From contig MGXL01000122.1 in assembly GCA_001801365.1 (NCBI GenBank), forward strand, positions 1 to 9,694: 9,694 nucleotides of DNA, read 5' to 3'. The DNA is from Gammaproteobacteria bacterium RBG_16_57_12. Lineage in GTDB: Bacteria; Pseudomonadota; Gammaproteobacteria; RBG-16-57-12. The notes under the pieces are model-generated. The model searched no databases. It was not told the origin of the DNA and saw nothing but the letters and a program-made list of their open reading frames with translations. Numbering within the stretch: the first letter of the stretch is position 1; the number at the start of each line of letters is the position of its first letter. This document shows positions 7,677 to 9,694 of this stretch, piece after piece. The position numbers and the translations under genes are program-made.

Positions 7677-8161
7677 AATTGCACCACCCAGCTCTGGGTT
7701 TTTTGCAGGTCCTGTTCCATCCAGCTGATGGTGACGGTTACCTGATTACCGGTTTCCACCTGAATGGTTGGCGGGGAGGTGGCGGCGCCGGGAAGTGTAA
7801 CGACGGTTCTTTCGTACCACTTTCTCACGTCGTAAATCGCCAGTTGGGCGCTTGTACAGTCGGCGGTGTCGCAGTCCGTGCTCATGGTTACATCGGTCGA
7901 GGCTGGCTGGTCGTAAGCGGTTCCATCCGAGTCGGCAACCACGCCGATGTTCGCGCGCATGCGGTCAATGATGTCGTAGGCAAGAAAGGTGGCCTGGGTA
8001 CGGTGATACGAACCGGTGTTGAATTGCAGCGATGTCGTTTGCAGCGCCGCGAGCCCCAGCAGTCCAATGGACAGCACCAGCAGGGCGACCAGGACCTCGA
8101 CCAGCGAGAATCCCTTGTGGGTGGCCGCAGGGGCTGATAGATGTTGTGCGCGTGCCATCAT
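7673..8161 (-). CDS. pilV: Type IV pilus minor pilin PilV
   Basis: A minor pilin of the PilV/GspI-like class, 162 residues from the ATG at 8161. A leader of about 17 residues ending ATHKG is cleaved before FSLVEVLVALLVLSIGLLGL, with Glu at mature position 5. The PilV-typical AALQTTSLQFNTGSYHRTQA and DIIDRMRAN follow. A cysteine pair in the middle (TDCDTADC) may form a disulfide. The protein ends with a beta-rich segment containing VTVTISWMEQ. The ATG at 8161 overlaps the upstream pilin stop by four bases (ATGA), and an AGGAAG ribosome binding site lies 10 nt before it. An adjacent ATG at 8158 and an in-frame TTG at 8170 are alternatives. In the priming complex PilV is thought to pack with FimU, PilW and PilX. 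Confidence 0.92.
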   Translation of the reverse strand: MMARAQHLSAPAATHKGFSLVEVLVALLVLSIGLLGLAALQTTSLQFNTGSYHRTQATFLAYDIIDRMRANIGVVADSDGTAYDQPASTDVTMSTDCDTADCTSAQLAIYDVRKWYERTVVTLPGAATSPPTIQVETGNQVTVTISWMEQDLQKTQSWVVQL

Positions 8162-8733
8162 GACGGGCAATCTTCCTTGCTGAGAGCCGGGCGCCCCGTG
8201 GTGCCAAGGCAGACGATGCGCTTGCCGCCGGTCTTGGGGTCGGTGAGGGTGAACTGGCCGGCGCCGCTGGAGAGCAGGCCGGTCTTGTTGAAGATGATCG
8301 CATCGCTTGGAGAGTCCAACGTGTTATCGTTCGTCATGGCTTCGTGGATTTTCACGGCCACATTGCTGCCTGTGGTGCATGTTGTGTCAGTGCTAGGGCA
8401 GACGTAATAAACCAGCCGTCCGTTGGCCCAGTTGCCGGAGGAGACGCAGGTATCACCCCCAACGTCAGTCACACATACACCTGCAGTCGTACTCCGTATA
8501 ATAGCCTCACTTCTAGCATGGCTAATATCGGTTAGTAACTCGTTTACCTGGGTTGTAAGACGATTATTGGATACGAAACTTTGCATCCCGGGAGCAGCGA
8601 GCGCGACCATGATTCCGACAATTGTCATCGTGATAATCAATTCAATCATGGTAAAACCCTTGATACCGACTAACGGTATATTCGAGCAGATGAATGGATT
8701 AACAAGCGCTCTTTTAAACCGGATGAACGGCAT
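8158..8733 (-). CDS. fimU: GspH/FimT-family minor pilin in the FimU position
   Basis: First gene of the minor-pilin operon. The mature protein starts FTMIELIITMTIVGIMVALA (Glu at +5), followed by PGMQSFVSNNRLTTQVNELL and the SHARSEAI block typical of GspH/FimT pilins. The C-terminal part has two likely disulfide pairs (a CV...CV region and CPSTDTTC). By position it corresponds to FimU, which joins the tip complex to the major pilin in P. aeruginosa. The start is uncertain. The ATG at 8733 gives 191 residues and a 26-residue leader, long for a prepilin, with no visible ribosome binding site. A TTG at 8811 has an AAGGG upstream but would give a 52-residue leader. Part of the leader is encoded by a repeat that also occurs upstream. 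The stop overlaps pilV. Confidence 0.85.
   Translation of the reverse strand: MPFIRFKRALVNPFICSNIPLVGIKGFTMIELIITMTIVGIMVALAAPGMQSFVSNNRLTTQVNELLTDISHARSEAIIRSTTAGVCVTDVGGDTCVSSGNWANGRLVYYVCPSTDTTCTTGSNVAVKIHEAMTNDNTLDSPSDAIIFNKTGLLSSGAGQFTLTDPKTGGKRIVCLGTTGRPALSKEDCPS
8674..8697 (+). repeat. Imperfect 24-bp repeat, copy 1 (inside the fimU leader)
   Basis: Starts CGG and ends TGG. It shares with the copies at 8728-8751 and 8966-8989 the framework CGG..TA.T...GCAGA..AA.GG, 13 of 24 positions identical in all three. On the minus strand it encodes PFICSNIP of the prepilin leader. Confidence 0.45.
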
Positions 8734-8751
8734 AATTAGGCAGACAAAAGG
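8728..8751 (+). repeat. Imperfect 24-bp repeat, copy 2 (over the fimU start codon)
   Basis: Contains AGGCAGACAAA (8738-8748), identical to copy 3. Similarity to copy 3 extends left, so that 8721-8751 and 8959-8989 match at 23 of 31 positions without a gap. It overlaps the proposed fimU ATG at 8733, and the minus-strand reading is PFVCLIMP. Confidence 0.5.
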
Positions 8752-8965
8752 ACATGCTGTTTTAATACCGACTTCTGATGTGTAATTGCCGTGCAGCATA
8801 ATTTTATACAAATAGCCCTTAAAAAAGCGGTTTCTCGTTTCCTGGATACCCTTGTCTTGATAAGTCTAATCGGCTTTGAAAAGTCCGCAATTGCCGTAAA
8901 TTGTCAGAAAGCGAGATGTGGCGCGGATTTTCAGATGATGGACGGTAGTTCCTAAGGGGGATATT

Positions 8966-8989
8966 CGGTTTATTAAGGCAGACAAACGG
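8966..8989 (+). repeat. Imperfect 24-bp repeat, copy 3 (intergenic)
   Basis: Intergenic copy with AGGCAGACAAA at 8976-8986, offset by 238 bp from copy 2. On the minus strand it would read PFVCLNKP, resembling the peptides of the other copies, though no gene runs through it. Confidence 0.5.
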
Positions 8990-9021
8990 TATAAAAAAAT
9001 TGCAGGTTTTTTCGAATTTAT

Positions 9022-9030
9022 TGCTATAAT
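9022..9030 (+). promoter_or_regulatory. Candidate extended -10 promoter element
   Basis: TGCTATAAT is a perfect extended -10 (TGn plus TATAAT). A transcript from it would start near 9037 and run toward the Irr-like gene with a leader of about 100 nt. The -35 region is poor, and AT-rich DNA yields such matches by chance. Confidence 0.3.
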
Positions 9031-9098
9031 TACTTTGTTTTCAGATATTTAGATTTATTTTAGAAATTTCCTCGATTAATTATGCCCTTGTCTCAGAT

Positions 9099-9127
9099 TA
9101 GACTTGCTGCAAATCGAGTTTTATAAT
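9099..9127 (+). promoter_or_regulatory. Promoter of the Irr-like regulator gene, likely leaderless
   Basis: TAGACT (9099-9104, 4 of 6 to TTGACA), a 17-bp spacer and a perfect TATAAT (9122-9127). The predicted start is at about 9134-9136, on or next to the ATG at 9136, so the mRNA would have essentially no 5' leader. Confidence 0.6.
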
Positions 9128-9136
9128 TATTCTAAA
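9120..9136. promoter_or_regulatory. Fur/Irr-type operator overlapping the -10 box and start codon
   Basis: TTTATAATTATTCTAAA is a 7-3-7 inverted repeat with one mismatched pair. It agrees at all but one position with the rhizobial Irr box as I recall it (TTTAGAAYNRTTCTAAA). It also resembles the PerR box TTATAATNATTATAA. Its left arm is the TATAAT box and its last base is the A of the ATG. I infer autorepression by the encoded regulator. Confidence 0.6.
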
Positions 9137-9564
9137 TGCAGAGATCACGCAGACAGGAATCTGACAGGGAAATTGTCGAGCTTTTACGACGGCACGAAAT
9201 CAATCCGACTTCCCAGCGGGTGATGATTGTGCGCCTGCTGTTTGCGCGCGCCATGCACATGTCCGCCGAGGACATCTTCCGTCTGGTCAACGCGGAAAAC
9301 CGCCGGGTCTCCAAGGCGACGGTTTACAATACCCTCGGGCTACTGGCCGAAAAGGGCGTGATCCGGGAAGTGATCGCCGATCCCACGCGGATTTTCTACG
9401 ATCCCAATACATCTCCGCATCATCACTTTTACGACCTCGCCACCGGCGAGCTGACAGACATCGGGCCGGAACAGATTCATGTCAGCGGGCTGCCGCCGCT
9501 GCCGTCGGGCACCAGCCTCGCGGGCGTGGAAGTCATTGTGCGGCTGCGTTCCGGCGGCAAGTAA
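9136..9564 (+). CDS. Fur-superfamily metal/heme-responsive regulator, Irr-like
   Basis: A cytoplasmic DNA-binding regulator of 142 residues, the usual Fur-family size. The N-terminal winged helix covers about residues 12-82 (INPTSQRVMIVRLL, then the recognition-helix region RRVSKATVYNTLGLLAEKGVI). The dimerization and metal domain begins with SPHHHFYD (H95-H97). It has no cysteine at all, so the CxxC structural zinc site of Fur and many PerR proteins is absent. The HHHFYDLATGELTDI stretch and the late LPPLPSGTSL...VEVIVRLR pattern resemble Irr, which senses iron through heme. The N-terminal Cys-Pro heme motif of Bradyrhizobium Irr is absent. The start is firm: a TAA stop lies directly upstream in frame and no alternative start precedes the DNA-binding domain. 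No ribosome binding site is visible. It is divergent from the pilin operon; a regulatory link is only inferred. Confidence 0.88.
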   Translation: MQRSRRQESDREIVELLRRHEINPTSQRVMIVRLLFARAMHMSAEDIFRLVNAENRRVSKATVYNTLGLLAEKGVIREVIADPTRIFYDPNTSPHHHFYDLATGELTDIGPEQIHVSGLPPLPSGTSLAGVEVIVRLRSGGK

Positions 9565-9588
9565 TCTCCGTGCCCGACTGTATTGCGG

Positions 9589-9617
9589 TTGGTTCATCCG
9601 AGAGAACCGCTTATACT
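9589..9617 (+). promoter_or_regulatory. Promoter of the tRNA-Thr gene
   Basis: TTGGTT (9589-9594), a 17-bp spacer and TATACT (9612-9617), followed by a GC-rich discriminator (TCCGGCCCGC). Such discriminators are typical of stringently controlled stable RNA promoters. The expected start is near 9624, about 18 nt before the tRNA. Confidence 0.5.
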
Positions 9618-9641
9618 TCCGGCCCGCTGCGGTCGCGCGAG

Positions 9642-9694
<53 letters not shown>

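Larger units (their letters stand above)
8812..9135. other. AT-rich divergent regulatory region between fimU and the Irr-like gene
   Basis: No coding frame here looks real. Base composition is much richer in A and T than in the flanking genes. It contains repeat copy 3, paired CCCTTGTCT motifs (8849-8857 and 9085-9093), a 10-bp inverted repeat (AAGTCTAATC 8862-8871, GATTAGACTT 9096-9105), and promoter and operator candidates for the rightward regulator gene. I found no convincing -35/-10 pair for the leftward pilin operon. A TATAAA on the minus strand at 8803-8808 is only a weak candidate. Confidence 0.6.

Noticed and set aside
7059..7745. 228-residue plus-strand frame opposite pilW
   Set aside because: It is antisense to a confident PilW gene, with no domain or start signal of its own.
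8663..8679. ATACCG/CGGTAT inverted repeat in the fimU leader as an operator
   Set aside because: Arms of 6 bp within coding sequence, with no supporting context. Likely incidental to the repeat there.
8803..8808. TATAAA on the minus strand as the pilin operon -10 box
   Set aside because: No acceptable -35 hexamer at 16-18 nt and no TGn extension. Left as a weak candidate only.
9585..9610. Inverted repeat GCGGTT/AACCGC after the regulator gene as a terminator
   Set aside because: The stem is only 6 bp with a 14-nt loop and no T-tract follows. It also overlaps the likely tRNA promoter.

Overview
This window looks like chromosomal DNA of a gammaproteobacterium with fairly high GC. Its core is a minor-pilin operon for a type IV pilus (T4P), next to ispH. 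The same neighbourhood (ispH-pilE-pilY1-pilX-pilW-pilV-fimU) is known from Pseudomonas aeruginosa. I cannot name the species.

Layout, left to right. Positions 2-61 hold the last codons of an unidentified, probably membrane-anchored protein. Next comes a small secreted protein with a twin CX3C cysteine pattern (195-434), closed by a strong intrinsic terminator (457-485). ispH (573-1508, + strand) encodes the last enzyme of the MEP isoprenoid pathway. It converges on a minus-strand operon running from 8733 down to 1541: a FimT/FimU-type pilin, pilV, pilW, pilX, pilY1 and pilE. The first four junctions are overlapping or nearly so (4 nt, 4 nt and 1 nt overlaps, then a 13 nt gap), which suggests translational coupling. 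A hairpin with a short T-tract separates pilY1 from pilE.

The operon should supply the priming and tip complex of a T4P. Its minor pilins have class III prepilin leaders, and PilY1 is a large exported protein with a von Willebrand A domain and a C-terminal propeller-type domain bearing calcium-loop motifs.

The AT-rich stretch 8734-9135 lies between the divergent fimU and a Fur-superfamily regulator of Irr-like type (9136-9564). It carries imperfect repeats, one of which forms part of the fimU leader. It also carries a Fur/Irr-type palindrome fused to a TATAAT box directly at the regulator's start codon, suggesting a leaderless, autoregulated gene. The window ends inside a tRNA-Thr(CGT) gene preceded by its own promoter.

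I see no wholly new multi-gene system. The most unusual points are the twin-CX3C secreted protein, the leaderless regulator with its operator on the start codon, and the repeats that extend into the fimU leader.
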